A DNA stretch of 64,000 nt, taken from the NCBI RefSeq assembly GCF_007003975.1, contig NZ_VFTC01000004.1, positions 170,396 to 234,395 of the forward strand. The letters run 5' to 3'. Position numbers and translations under genes: made by a program. Under the pieces are notes generated by a model. The model saw only the letters and a list, made by a program, of their open reading frames with translations. It did no database searches and was not told the origin of the DNA. Each line of letters opens with the position of its first letter. Positions within the stretch are counted from its first letter, which is position 1. Positions 57,227-64,000 of this stretch are shown piece by piece. The stretch comes from Mesorhizobium sp. WSM4306. GTDB lineage: Bacteria; Pseudomonadota; Alphaproteobacteria; Rhizobiales; Rhizobiaceae.

Positions 57227-59053
57227 TCAGTGCCCGGACCCGGCATAGACTGATTTGACGAGCTCGGAATTCACGACCTCATCAACCGAGCCGTTAAGAA
57301 CAATCCGGCCTTGGTGCAGAACGATCACCCGTGAAGAAATCTCGCGGACGAAATCCAGGTCGTGCTCCACGAGCAGAATGCAAAGTTGCTCAGTTCTGGC
57401 GAGTTCCGTCAGTATCGTTCCGATCAGCGTGCGTTCAGCCTTGGTGAGACCGGCCGTGGGCTCATCCAGAAGGACGACCTTGGGCTCGAGAGCCAACACC
57501 ATTGCCAGTTCGAGCGCTTGCTTCTTTCCGTGCGACAGCACTTGTGCAGGTACGTTGAGATCGCTGTGCAGACCCGTGGCCCGGACGACGTGCATGGCGG
57601 AAGGCGGAAGGTTGCAAACACCGGATTTCTGCCACTTAGACAAGGGATCCAGGCGCGCCCGGGCTATCTGGAGGCACTCGCCGACTGTCAAGCTGTCGAA
57701 GACGTTGGCCATCTGGAACTTGCGGCCGACACCGAGACGCACGCACTCTTCAGGCGGACGATGAGCGATGTCGTGGCCAGCGATTGAAATCGTGCCGCCG
57801 CTGCGCTTTGAGCCGTCGGCGATGCAGGTCATCAGGGTCGTCTTACCGGCACCGTTGGGCCCCACGAGACTGACGATCTCGCCATAGGTGGCTTCGAAGT
57901 CGATGCCCGACAGGACCTCCAGGCTGCCGAACCGCTTCTCGACCCCACTCACGACAAGCGCCGGTCCACGGGATTCAACCCCAATGATGTTGCGACCGCT
58001 CCTACTCGCCTGGCGCAGCTGGAGCTGAGAGTATTGCTGCGGCTGGGCTATGCCAATGCGACCGCGTAACCAGTTGGCGGCATTCGAAACCAATGGCAGG
58101 ATACCGCGCGGCAGGGCCACGATGACCGAGACAAAGACTATTCCGATAGCAAGCTTCCACACAAAGGGAAAATCGCCCTGCAGGTGCGCACTGGCATAGT
58201 CGATGATGATCGTTCCAATCACAGGCCCGAACAGCGTGCCACGCCCGCCAAGTGCGACCCAGATCAGTAGCTCAGTTCCGAACGTGAAGCCGGCGATTTC
58301 AGGGGCAACCACCATCGTATAGTTGGCGTACATCCAGCCGGCTATCGCGCCGATTGCGGCACAGATCAGAAAGATCACTGCCTTGATGTTGGAGGTGTTC
58401 AAGCCGAGATACTTGCACCGTTGCTCGTTTTCCCGGATCGCGGTCAAAAGCCGTCCAGCGTCGCTGCGCGTGTACATCCAGGCCACTGTCGTCAGCACGA
58501 CCAGCCAGACCCCGACGGCCCAGAACCACGCCTCAGAGCTGAGGGGAATGGTGTCGAAGCCGGTCAGGCCGCTGCTCGAGCCGGTGTAGGTTCCACCGGA
58601 AAACAGAAGCTGCGTGACGATGATCGGCAGGACGAGGGTGATTACCGACGCATAGAGCGCCGACGCGCCATGCCAGAAAGCCAGAAATGCTACCAACCCG
58701 GCGAGAGCGACCGCGACCGCGATGCCGATCAGGAGAGCGGCGAACGCATATTCAGCCGAAAAGCCGCCATAGGTGAAGACCAATGCCGTTGCGTAGGCGC
58801 CGACCGCGAAGAATGCCGACTGACCGAAAGTCAGGACTCCGAGGTAGCCCCAGAGGATGTCGACCGACAGCGCGATTGCTGCATAGATCATTGACCTCAC
58901 GAGCACGTTTACGGAATACGCATCCATGAAGAATGGTGCAGCGCCAACGCCGATCAGAGCGATCGAGGCGACGATCATCATCCTTGTCAGAGGGCGAACC
59001 TGGGGTCGTTGAAGGGAACTGCTTCCCAATTCATTTACGTTTGCGTTACTCAT
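57227..59053 (-). CDS. Fused permease-ATPase of a branched-chain-type ABC importer (LivM/UrtC-LivG/UrtD fusion)
   Basis: 608 residues. About 1-335 form a LivM-like permease with eight or more membrane segments (DILWGYLGVLTFGQSAFFAV; VALGGRGTLFGPVIGT). After a linker (about 340-365), residues about 370-608 are a LivG-like ATPase with GPNGAGKTTLMTCIADG, LSHGKKQALELAMVLA and VVLLDEPTAGLTKAE. Fusion of these two subunits is known in some Liv-type systems. The ATG at 59053 overlaps the upstream permease gene by eight bases. Confidence 0.9.
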   Translation of the reverse strand: MSNANVNELGSSSLQRPQVRPLTRMMIVASIALIGVGAAPFFMDAYSVNVLVRSMIYAAIALSVDILWGYLGVLTFGQSAFFAVGAYATALVFTYGGFSAEYAFAALLIGIAVAVALAGLVAFLAFWHGASALYASVITLVLPIIVTQLLFSGGTYTGSSSGLTGFDTIPLSSEAWFWAVGVWLVVLTTVAWMYTRSDAGRLLTAIRENEQRCKYLGLNTSNIKAVIFLICAAIGAIAGWMYANYTMVVAPEIAGFTFGTELLIWVALGGRGTLFGPVIGTIIIDYASAHLQGDFPFVWKLAIGIVFVSVIVALPRGILPLVSNAANWLRGRIGIAQPQQYSQLQLRQASRSGRNIIGVESRGPALVVSGVEKRFGSLEVLSGIDFEATYGEIVSLVGPNGAGKTTLMTCIADGSKRSGGTISIAGHDIAHRPPEECVRLGVGRKFQMANVFDSLTVGECLQIARARLDPLSKWQKSGVCNLPPSAMHVVRATGLHSDLNVPAQVLSHGKKQALELAMVLALEPKVVLLDEPTAGLTKAERTLIGTILTELARTEQLCILLVEHDLDFVREISSRVIVLHQGRIVLNGSVDEVVNSELVKSVYAGSGH

Positions 59054-59882
59054 AAGAAAACCCCTGGGGACGGATACGGAGTATGACAGCGGCCAGAACG
59101 GCAATCGTCATGCCGCCGAGAACCGAACCGAAATAGTTGCTCACGACGACCTGGGCGCCGCCCAGAACAACGCTCGCGACGGCTAGGCTGAAGAGGGAGG
59201 AACCCGAAACCAGCACGAGCATGAAGGCGCTGATCAGCCAGGCGACGCCCATGTTTGGATCGACGCTGGACAGCGGCGTTATCAGAGCTCCCGCCACCGC
59301 CGCCAAACCGGAGCCGAGCGTGAACGTTATGGAGCGGACTAGGCCGCTGTTGATGCCGAGTCCCCGCGCAAGGTCCTCGTTCATGATGACCGCGCGCGTG
59401 GAAAGGCCTAGCGATGTGCCCCGGAGCGCAGCCGTCAAGCCGAGGCCAAGCAGCAATGCAAGGGCCGTTAGGATTAGCCGATAGGTTGAGTAGGGCTCAC
59501 CAAGGACGCTTATCACGCCTCTGATCGGAGGCTCGGCAAAATGAACGCCGCGATCAAAGACAAGGGTGATGATCTGCCCGATGATGATGCTCAGGCCCCA
59601 TGTGGCCAGAATGGCATCGAGGGGACGATTGTATAACGAGCGCACCACGACACGTTCCATGCCAAGACCGACAATTCCACCGAAGATCGCCGCCAAGGGT
59701 ATACCAATCCAGGGATTTAGCCCCATCGCAGTGGCGATGACGGCAGCATAGCCGCCCAGCGTCATCAATCCACCATGCGCGAAGTTAATTAGCTTCATGA
59801 CACCGAACACAAGAAGCAATCCCGACGATACGATGTATAAGATCGCTGCGGTTGTTATTAGATCAAGTAGTACCGGAACCAT
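59046..59882 (-). CDS. ABC transporter permease, LivH/UrtB type
   Basis: 278 residues, about eight membrane segments. Family signatures are MKLINFAHGGLMTLGGYAAV at the N-terminus and a conserved LARGLGINSGLVRSITFTLG loop. It forms the channel with the fused permease. It follows the binding-protein gene after 152 bases that contain two hairpins. Confidence 0.91.
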   Translation of the reverse strand: MVPVLLDLITTAAILYIVSSGLLLVFGVMKLINFAHGGLMTLGGYAAVIATAMGLNPWIGIPLAAIFGGIVGLGMERVVVRSLYNRPLDAILATWGLSIIIGQIITLVFDRGVHFAEPPIRGVISVLGEPYSTYRLILTALALLLGLGLTAALRGTSLGLSTRAVIMNEDLARGLGINSGLVRSITFTLGSGLAAVAGALITPLSSVDPNMGVAWLISAFMLVLVSGSSLFSLAVASVVLGGAQVVVSNYFGSVLGGMTIAVLAAVILRIRPQGFSYE

Positions 59883-59963
59883 ATAAATCTCCGAGATTTC
59901 CTCTGTGGCATTCTGTATTAATCTTTCAAATGAAAGGCGGGTTGTACATCACCTCATCTGGAG

Positions 59964-60027
59964 GACCAATACAGAATCGTCACTATTTTATTGGTCAACA
60001 GAGTCAGGGGGCGCAAAGCCCCCCCTG
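59964..60027 (-). promoter_or_regulatory. Two intercistronic hairpins between binding-protein and permease genes
   Basis: Read on the minus strand: first a strong GC hairpin, GGGGGC/GCCCCC stem with a 5-base loop (60007-60023, extended by CAG/CTG at the ends). Then comes a perfect 8-bp repeat GACCAATA/TATTGGTC (59989-59996 and 59964-59971) with a 17-base spacer. Neither is followed by a T-run. They probably stabilise the binding-protein mRNA or attenuate the downstream genes (inference). Confidence 0.5.
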
Positions 60028-60034
60028 TCTCTGG

Positions 60035-61195
60035 TCACAGATTGGGGCATTGCTCGCCCGGATCCACGTTGGCGTAGGATCCGATGATCTTGGTGTCGCC
60101 CTGAGCATTGACCTGTGCGAGATACATCGTCAGCGGAGCATGGCGCTGTTTCGACATCTTCACCGGACCGCGGGGGCCGTCGAAAGTCACCTCGCTCAGA
60201 GCCTTCACGACCGCATCCGTGTCCGTCGTCCCGGCCTTCTTGACCGCCAGGGCGTAGAGATGAACGGCATCGTATTGCGGCACCGACAGTTCATTCGGCG
60301 TTTCGGTCTTTTCCCCGAATTTCGCATGCAGCGCTTTCAGGAACTGCGCATTCTTCTCCGATTCGATACCGGTGTAGTATGTGCCGCCGAGATAAATCCC
60401 TTCGGCGTCGGGTCCAAGCGTCTTGGCGGTACCTTCATCGAGCGCGTAGCTGCCATAGTTGGCGGTGATGCCGGCCGACCGCAATTGCTTCGTGAACGTC
60501 ACGTTTGGCGCACCGGCGGCAGTCGAGGTGATGATGGCGTCCGGGTTAGTCGCGCGGATCTTGCTGACGATCGCCGTCCAATCCGTCGCATCCATTGGAT
60601 TGTATTCTTCTCCGACGAGCGTTCCGCCCTTCTCGGCGATGTACTTGTTAGTATCGCCAAGAAGTCCCCGGCCAAAGGCGTAGTCGCTGCCAACCAGAAA
60701 GAACGTCTTTGCGCCATGATCCTTCATGAAGTAATCAACCATGAGGGAAACCATTTGCTGCGGCACCCAGGCGTCGATGTGCTGATATTTGTTGCAGGAG
60801 GAGCCTTCATAGAAGGAGGTGTAGATGTACGGAATCTGCCCCCGCGTGATGATCGGCAGGCCGGCGTTGCGGGCTGCCGTCGTTTCCATTGCAATGATCG
60901 CGTCGACCTTCTTTTGAAAGACAAGGGAGTCGTAGGCCTTCTGGGCTCCGGCCGCGCCGGACGCGTCGTCGGCCACCTCTACAACCAGCTTTCTGTTCAG
61001 CAACCCGCCGGTATCATTGATTTCGGAGACTGCAAGTTCGGTCGCCTGAATGACAGACGGGGCCACGACGCTGTTTGCGCCGCTCAAGCCGACAGGAATC
61101 CCCAACACGATCGGATGGTCTTCCGCAACTGCGCTCCCGGCCCATAGGGCAGTTATGGCAAGCAACACTGAAATCTTCTTCATCGATTCTTTCAT
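60035..61195 (-). CDS. Urea/short-chain amide-type ABC transporter substrate-binding protein
   Basis: 386 residues with a Sec signal peptide (KKISVLLAITALWAGSAVA, cleaved before EDHP). The Peripla_BP_6 fold is shown by GIPVGLSGANSVVAPSVIQA, GGLLNRKLVVEVADDASGA, FLVGSDYAFGRG and YDAVHLYALAVKKAG. Proteins of this group bind urea, amides or branched-chain amino acids. The linkage to urease argues for urea or an amide that releases ammonia. The start at 61195 follows AGGGGAAC; the alternative ATG at 61183 is also possible. Confidence 0.87.
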   Translation of the reverse strand: MKESMKKISVLLAITALWAGSAVAEDHPIVLGIPVGLSGANSVVAPSVIQATELAVSEINDTGGLLNRKLVVEVADDASGAAGAQKAYDSLVFQKKVDAIIAMETTAARNAGLPIITRGQIPYIYTSFYEGSSCNKYQHIDAWVPQQMVSLMVDYFMKDHGAKTFFLVGSDYAFGRGLLGDTNKYIAEKGGTLVGEEYNPMDATDWTAIVSKIRATNPDAIITSTAAGAPNVTFTKQLRSAGITANYGSYALDEGTAKTLGPDAEGIYLGGTYYTGIESEKNAQFLKALHAKFGEKTETPNELSVPQYDAVHLYALAVKKAGTTDTDAVVKALSEVTFDGPRGPVKMSKQRHAPLTMYLAQVNAQGDTKIIGSYANVDPGEQCPNL

Positions 61196-61919
61196 TTAAG
61201 TTCCCCTTTGTGATTTTGCCCGCTCAAAGTGCCAAACGACATCCATCCCGTTGAGCAGACGGGCGACCGTCAGCCTAGCGTGTGATGTCAACGATTTTTT
61301 GAGATGGATGTTAACCAACAATTCCGCGCGTCGAGGCAATTGTCCTGAGCGTGGCACGTGGTCTGGGGGTGGCTATCCCGCCACCATAACAACGATCGCA
61401 CATATTCAAGACGGCGTCAATGATTAGTATTCGGGGCTGCGTCGCTTGACTCTCACGGGAAACCACGGCGGGCCTAGCATACCCAGGGCGCGCCTCGCGC
61501 AGCGACGCTCCGGTTGAACGAAGCGCCTGATGCGGAAATGGTGCGCCGGTTTGCGGGTGAGGCTCTGTTTTGAAGGATTGCGTCTAATGAGGCGCAATCC
61601 TCAAAACGGAGCAATGAGATGGGCCGATATGAGCCCGCTTCGCCGACACATGATCGAGACATCACCATCCGCAATCCTGGCCGGCCACGCAACGGTCCTA
61701 TAAACATGTCGTGGCGAAGTTTCCCAACATTGGACCGCTATCCGGACCGGGTTGGCCCTCAGGACATCCGTGCTTTCCAGGTGCCATGTGGTCGGGACCG
61801 GGAGGGCGTGTGCGCTGCGGTTTTCTACGGCGTGACCTTGAGCCATGCCAGCGGCGAGAGCCGAGCTCGGCTTACCGCTTGTCGCCTGGGAAACGCCACC
61901 TGGGACGCAGGCCTTACGC
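61196..61919. other. Long gene-free leader/intergenic region
   Basis: 724 bases with no supported gene. It holds an inverted repeat ACATCCATC/GATGGATGT (61239-61247 and 61303-61311), a TTGACA box (minus strand, 61291-61286) between those arms, and a long near-perfect hairpin at 61562-61612. It must contain the promoter of the urea/amide cluster. Short frames around 61620-61920 match nothing I recognise. Confidence 0.5.
61562..61612. repeat. Long near-perfect inverted repeat (about 20-bp arms)
   Basis: GCTCTGTTTTGAAGGATTGCG (split as 61562-61571 and 61572-61582) faces CGCAATCCTCAAAACGGAGC (61593-61612) across a 10-base spacer. The arms differ by one missing base and one G-T-compatible mismatch. 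It is not followed by a T-run. It could be a mobile-element end pair, a structured RNA or an operator; its identity is unknown. Confidence 0.6.
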
Positions 61920-62564
61920 TTAATGTTTCACATCGGTGAGAAACAGCGCAACCGCCATTGCCCGATTGCGGACGTCGAGCTTATCGTACAAATTTTTCAG
62001 ATGGTACTTTACCGTGTTCTCCGAAATGCCAGTCCTGGCCGCAATCTGTTGATTGGTCCAGCCATTGGTGAGTACAGTGAGCAATTCCAGTTCGCGCGTC
62101 GTTAGGCATGACAACGGCGTTTCGTTGATTTTGGAGACATCCATGAAAGGTATGCAGATGCGGCCGTTTGCGACTGCAGCAACCGTGTCGAACAGAATGC
62201 CGGGATCGTCGAATTGATAGCAGAAGCCGTGGGCACCGAGGCGTACACACCGCTTCAGAATGCTTATGTCATGATCATTGCAGAAGATGACCACGCGCGT
62301 CGCGAACTGCAGACGCCGAAGTTCGATCAGTAGTTCGCCAGCGTTCATGTCGGATAGCTTCCAGCCGACGATTGCGATGTCGAAGGCCGTCTGCGTCTCC
62401 TCAACTGCCTTCAGAAACGCCTTGCCGCTCTGGACGCCGGCCGCGAAGTCGAAACGTTCGTCGCGGATGATGATATCGCGCAACGCCGAGATCACTAGCT
62501 GATTGCGCTCGGCAATGAGCAGCCTTTTCGGCCATGTCGATTTTTTGACGCCGCCGCCGTGCAT
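61920..62564 (-). CDS. LuxR/NarL-type response regulator with degenerate receiver domain
   Basis: 214 residues. The C-terminal helix-turn-helix (LTTRELELLTVLTNGWTNQQ, then IAARTGISENTVKYHLKNLY) is intact. The receiver (about 14-125) lacks its phosphorylation chemistry. The acceptor Asp position is Gly67 (DIAIVGWKL), the acidic pair is reduced to one Glu (IAERN), the switch Thr/Ser position reads VVIFCND, and the conserved Lys is Gln (GFCYQF). It is probably controlled by something other than phosphorylation. It lies 3 bases after folD on the same strand and upstream of the urea/amide cluster. Confidence 0.85.
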   Translation of the reverse strand: MHGGGVKKSTWPKRLLIAERNQLVISALRDIIIRDERFDFAAGVQSGKAFLKAVEETQTAFDIAIVGWKLSDMNAGELLIELRRLQFATRVVIFCNDHDISILKRCVRLGAHGFCYQFDDPGILFDTVAAVANGRICIPFMDVSKINETPLSCLTTRELELLTVLTNGWTNQQIAARTGISENTVKYHLKNLYDKLDVRNRAMAVALFLTDVKH

Positions 62565-62567
62565 CGA

Positions 62568-63470
62568 TCAACTGCAAGCTTCGAGAGCAAACGCCCGGCC
62601 GGCCGCACGGGAGGCCGCGGTCAAAGTATTGGCCATCAGCAATGCAATCGTCATCGGCCCTACGCCACCGGGGACGGGCGTTATGGCGCCTGCCTTTGTG
62701 GCGGCTTCTTCAAAAGCCACATCCCCGACTAGGCGGGCCTTGCCGTTACCGGCGCCGGAAATACGGTTGATGCCGACGTCGATCACGGTCGCCCCGGGCT
62801 TGACCCAGTCCGCTTTGATCATTTCAGGTCTACCAACAGCCGCAACAAGGATGTCGGCGCTTCGGCACAGCTCCGGGAGGTTCTTGGTGCGGCTGTGGGC
62901 GATAGTCACGGTGGCGTTGGCGTGCAGCAGGAGATTGGCTATCGGCTTGCCGACAATGTTGGAGCGTCCGACCACTACAGCGCTGAAGCCCGACAGATCA
63001 CGGCCGTGCACGCGCTCGATCAGAATCATCGAGCCGGCCGGCGTGCAGGGCACGAAGGCGGTGTCGAGTTGACCCGTGCCCAGCTTGCCGACATTGATGA
63101 AGTGGAACCCGTCGACATCCTTCTCCGGCGCGATCGTCTGAATGATGCGACCGGAATCGATGTGGTCCGGTAGGGGTAACTGTACCAGGATCCCATGGAT
63201 CCCAAGATTAGCATTGAGCTTTTCGACTAGCGCGACCAACTCTTCCTCGGTCGTGTGCGTCGGCAGCGCATGCTCGGTCGAATGGAACCCGCACTCCTCC
63301 GCTTTCTTGCCTTTGGACGCGACATAGACCTGACTGGCCGGATCCTGGCCTACTATGACCACCGCGATACCCGGAACCACACCGGTTTCCCCGGTCAGCT
63401 GTTGGGCGACCACTTTTAGCTTTGCAAGCACATCCGCTGCAACCGAAGTGCCGTCGATTATCTTTGACAT
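62568..63470 (-). CDS. folD: Bifunctional methylene-THF dehydrogenase/methenyl-THF cyclohydrolase
   Basis: 300 residues. FolD signatures: [15 protein letters not shown] with the catalytic Lys, [25 protein letters not shown], and the NADP-binding [32 protein letters not shown] closes the protein. It interconverts methylene- and formyl-THF. It follows the formate-THF ligase gene after 26 bases and is followed by the response regulator. Confidence 0.96.
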   Translation of the reverse strand: MSKIIDGTSVAADVLAKLKVVAQQLTGETGVVPGIAVVIVGQDPASQVYVASKGKKAEECGFHSTEHALPTHTTEEELVALVEKLNANLGIHGILVQLPLPDHIDSGRIIQTIAPEKDVDGFHFINVGKLGTGQLDTAFVPCTPAGSMILIERVHGRDLSGFSAVVVGRSNIVGKPIANLLLHANATVTIAHSRTKNLPELCRSADILVAAVGRPEMIKADWVKPGATVIDVGINRISGAGNGKARLVGDVAFEEAATKAGAITPVPGGVGPMTIALLMANTLTAASRAAGRAFALEACS

Positions 63471-63496
63471 ATTTAAACTCCTTCCGCGTGCCCTGC

Positions 63497-64000
63497 TCAG
63501 CTAAGGCCTTCGATGTCGCCGTTTTCGTTGAGGTAGATGTTTTCCGAGGATGGCTTCGAGGGCAGGCCGGGCATGGTCATGATCTCGCCGCAGATGACGA
63601 CGACGAAACCGGCGCCGGCAGACAGCCTGACCTCGCGCACGGCCACGGTGTGGCCGGTCGGCGCGCCGCGCAGGTTGGGGTCGGTCGAGAAGGAATACTG
63701 GGTCTTGGCCATGCAGACCGGCAGGTTGCCGTAGCCGGCCTGCTCCCAGGCGTGCAACTGGTCGCGGATCGACTTGTCGGCGATCGCCTCCGAGCCGCGA
63801 TAAATGCGCTGGACGATGGTGTTGATCTTCTCGAACAGCGGCATGGCATCGGGGTAGAGCGGCGCGAACTGCGAAGCGCCGGATTCGGCGAGCTGCACCA
63901 CCTTGTTGGCGAGGTCCTCGATACCGGCCGAGCCCTTGGCCCAGTGCTTGCACAGGATCGCCTCTTCGCCCATCGAGGCGACGTAGTCCTTCATCGCCTG
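63497..64000 (-). CDS. fhs: Formate-tetrahydrofolate ligase, C-terminal part (cut by window edge)
   Basis: The frame runs off the right edge; the last 167 residues of about 555 are visible. [40 protein letters not shown] and [20 protein letters not shown] are strongly conserved in Fhs. It makes 10-formyl-THF from formate and ATP, feeding FolD. The pair gives formate assimilation. Nearby amide/urea genes could relate if formamide-like compounds are used, but no formamidase is seen. Confidence 0.95.
   Translation of the reverse strand, partial: QAMKDYVASMGEEAILCKHWAKGSAGIEDLANKVVQLAESGASQFAPLYPDAMPLFEKINTIVQRIYRGSEAIADKSIRDQLHAWEQAGYGNLPVCMAKTQYSFSTDPNLRGAPTGHTVAVREVRLSAGAGFVVVICGEIMTMPGLPSKPSSENIYLNENGDIEGLS

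Noticed and set aside
61351..61366. TGGCACG stretch resembling the -24 part of a sigma-54 promoter
   Set aside because: The required GC/TTGCA element at the correct distance is missing, and the orientation does not match the cluster.
61619..61939. Plus-strand frame of 106 codons in the leader of the urea/amide cluster
   Set aside because: Arg/Pro/Gly-rich composition typical of non-coding GC-rich DNA. It overlaps the 3' end of the response regulator gene on the other strand.

Overview
The window looks like an alphaproteobacterial (order Rhizobiales) genome, most likely Mesorhizobium or a close relative. The evidence is the GC-rich coding style, a trb-type conjugation cluster, a NadQ regulator next to nadABC, and a nadABC-bioBFDAZ-panD vitamin cluster of the kind known from Mesorhizobium loti symbiosis islands. 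No nod, nif or fix gene, relaxase, integrase, tRNA, rRNA or CRISPR array was found here, so assignment to a symbiosis island or ICE is inference.

Layout. (1) 1-7697: a sugar-acid region with the tail of a GMC oxidoreductase, a uronate-dehydrogenase-like gene divergent from a FadR/GntR regulator, 5-dehydro-4-deoxyglucarate dehydratase (kdgD), a sugar ABC transporter and an aldo/keto reductase. (2) 7744-8836: gene debris, comprising a truncated and frameshifted GGDEF/EAL gene joined to a DUF3606 remnant. (3) 8837-11722: small accessory genes (two lipoproteins, a secreted nuclease with an excalibur domain, a HEPN protein, a hypothetical). (4) 11949-19185: an oxidative cassette with a ThDP enzyme, GMC oxidoreductase, betaine-aldehyde-dehydrogenase-like enzyme, FMN 2-hydroxyacid dehydrogenase and a GlxA-type AraC regulator. 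It ends in a transporter binding-protein gene cut off after about 48 codons. (5) 19597-34331: quorum-sensing genes (LuxR; a LuxI lacking its N-terminus), a LysR gene, a frameshifted DUF2274 gene, and the compact cluster trbI-G-F-L-K-J-E-D-C-B, copG, traG, read right to left.

(6) 34521-44523: nadQ, two NadQ-like operators, then nadABC, bioBFDAZ and panD with overlapping genes. Just past panD lies the 5' half of a TPP riboswitch, interrupted by the end of an ISL3-like insertion remnant. This suggests a thiamine operon once extended the vitamin cluster. (7) 45078-47891: a hypothetical gene, a second GlxA-type regulator and a HupE/UreJ nickel-permease-like gene.

(8) 61195 down to 48028 on the minus strand: a long co-directional urea/amide cluster. 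It holds a branched-chain-type ABC transporter (one subunit is a permease-ATPase fusion), fused ureAB, ureC, ureG, ureD, ureE and ureF, an AmiC-like sensor and AmiR-like ANTAR antiterminator, and a family-5 solute-binding protein with no signal peptide. Upstream on the same strand are a response regulator with a degenerate receiver, folD and the C-terminus of formate-tetrahydrofolate ligase. Uptake, hydrolysis and cytoplasmic ligand sensing are thus encoded together, possibly linked to formate/one-carbon metabolism. This cluster is the best candidate for an undescribed regulatory arrangement.
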